From assembly GCA_025370055.1 (NCBI GenBank), contig CP073041.1, positions 6,976,272 through 7,040,271 on the forward strand: a stretch of DNA of 64,000 bases, given 5' to 3'. The position numbers and the translations under genes are program-made. A model generated the notes under the pieces. That model ran no database searches. It had not been told where the DNA came from and saw only the letters and a list, made by a program, of their open reading frames with translations. This document shows, one piece after another, positions 63,146 through 64,000 of this stretch. Source of the stretch: Woronichinia naegeliana WA131 (GTDB taxonomy: Bacteria > Cyanobacteriota > Cyanobacteriia > Cyanobacteriales > Microcystaceae). Positions within the stretch are counted from its first letter, which is position 1. Every line of letters begins with the position of its first letter.

Positions 63146-63344
63146 ACCTCATTTTAATGCTGTTCTCAGGGGCGATCGCAGGGTTAAGGAGTTCGTAAAA
63201 GGGTCTGCTGATCGGTGTAATACGCTTTTTAGACAGATTATATGGAAGCCATCTTGCGCTTCGTCGCTCCGTACTGTTTGATGGCAAGATACAGAAAGTT
63301 TCTGAATAGGCTCCGTATTTGAGGTAATATGCAGGAAGTTTTTG

Positions 63345-63350
63345 TATAAT
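63345..63350 (+). promoter_or_regulatory. -10 element (TATAAT) of the HEPN-like gene
   Basis: TGTATAAT 23 bp before the ATG at 63373; no convincing -35 at the right distance. 63150-63340 otherwise contains no gene. Confidence 0.5.
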
Positions 63351-63372
63351 CCCTCGTTAACTCCTAAAAAAT

Positions 63373-63801
63373 ATGACTGAAGAAGAACGTTGGGCTTATT
63401 TAGTGGAACTTGATGAAGAATTACTAAAAGGTGGTGTTATTCTGTCGGAGTGGTGTAGCTTCATTGTACGAGAAGCTGACCTTGCCTTTGCTAGTAGTGC
63501 CTATTTGGCATCTATCCTTACATCTGTCTCTGGCATAGAAACTTACCTACGTTCTGAGTATGGAGAGAAATCTAGAGAACGACTGATAGATTTGATCAAA
63601 AAAGCATCCTTAGACCCTGAACTGACTAAGGATATTCATACACTTCGTCAATATCGAAACAGATGGGTACATGTTGATGATCCTTGGGATGACGAGTCTT
63701 TGTTGGAAGATCCAGAGGGCAAAGAGACTGAACTAGAAAAAATGGCATTTTTTGCAGCAAGGGTGCTGAGACGTACAATATACGAAAATCCTTGGCTATA
63801 A
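63373..63801 (+). CDS. HEPN-like protein (RNxxxH motif)
   Basis: 142 aa, all-helical. TLRQYRNRWVHVDDPW at ~95-110 contains the RNxxxH motif of HEPN RNases and DUF4145/Abi-like proteins, preceded by IETYLRSEYGEKSRERLIDLI. C-terminal helix KMAFFAARVLRRTIYE. No antitoxin is adjacent within the window. Toxic RNase or defence component is likely by family; not proven. Confidence 0.65.
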   Translation: MTEEERWAYLVELDEELLKGGVILSEWCSFIVREADLAFASSAYLASILTSVSGIETYLRSEYGEKSRERLIDLIKKASLDPELTKDIHTLRQYRNRWVHVDDPWDDESLLEDPEGKETELEKMAFFAARVLRRTIYENPWL

Positions 63802-64000
63802 AGTGTGATCACCGCTCCCATCAATCAACTTTTTAAAATTTATTATTTCATTACTAACTAATTTTTTGAAACGTGATCGCAGTTCTTCTTGGAACTCTAA
63901 CGAAGGGCGATCGCCTTATATTTCATTAGTAAACTTCATCCAATTAATCTGTTAACTTATGAGATTTTAAAGAAGTCGTAAAAGGATCGTTACTCAATAA

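Overview
The window is cyanobacterial chromosome. The evidence is very frequent HIP1 octamers (GCGATCGC), cyAbrB, DUF3143, DUF3120, a CRR7-like protein, an SLH/OprB porin, a PFE-CTERM-type protein, a ThrRS without a TGS domain, and a type 2 IPP isomerase. The many insertion sequences (ISKra4-, ISL3- and IS200/IS605-like), toxin-antitoxin pairs and Uma2 genes fit a colonial or unicellular freshwater bloom former of the Microcystis/Woronichinia type. That genus-level guess is inference only.

Layout. 1-2 kb: the 3' end of dnaK, an inositol-monophosphatase-like gene and an ARM-fold membrane protein. 2.1-7.3 kb: a minus-strand accessory block (DUF2252, DUF6636-like secreted protein, two CHAP proteins of which one lacks the catalytic Cys, a GH75 chitosanase-like protein, a DUF2235 hydrolase). 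7.7-9.6 kb: a NarL-type two-component pair. 10-12.3 kb: ABC permease, J-domain protein, DUF3143. 12.3-21.9 kb: a signalling region with a large hybrid kinase split by an ISKra4 element, a REC-GAF regulator, and a convergent multi-PAS kinase overlapping a lipoprotein substrate-binding gene. 22-30 kb: DUF29, thrS, a coiled-coil/membrane protein, UDG, DUF3120, FHA-cyclase. 29.9-31.7 kb: decayed nested transposons and a broken FAD/NAD-binding gene. 31.7-35.7 kb: a zinc-type module (Zur box, COG0523 GTPase, WD40 protein, SLH porin). 35.7-40.3 kb: solo TnpB element, sdhB, cyAbrB, tandem Uma2 genes. 40.6-46.9 kb: PBP1A, DUF29, PFE-CTERM protein, coaE and duplicated HepT toxins with one MntA. 47.3-50.9 kb: three ISKra4 copies in a row. 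50.8-53.7 kb: two paralogous large GTPases, the downstream one truncated by the IS. 54.3-58.1 kb: tRNA-Met, fni, MFS exporter, recO, CRR7-like gene. 58.3-63.8 kb: a defence-like block (HNH pair, PIN toxin-antitoxin with an ATA start, an AAA/STAND-like wHTH-TPR ATPase, a small membrane protein behind a consensus promoter framed by an inverted repeat, a HEPN-like protein).

Most noteworthy signals. (1) A tandem pair of paralogous, unclassified GTPases. (2) A wHTH-TPR NTPase with a small membrane protein under an operator-framed promoter. (3) A leaderless set of cell-wall and lipid hydrolases including a CHAP pseudo-enzyme. (4) A ~98-bp dispersed element with coding potential, fused to a HepT gene in one copy. 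(5) A frameshifted ISKra4 lineage that appears to be the mobile one, whose end gives the same C-terminal tail to two disrupted host genes. (6) A 32-bp HIP1-bearing tandem repeat at two distant loci. All functions are from reading the sequence; no database searches were possible.
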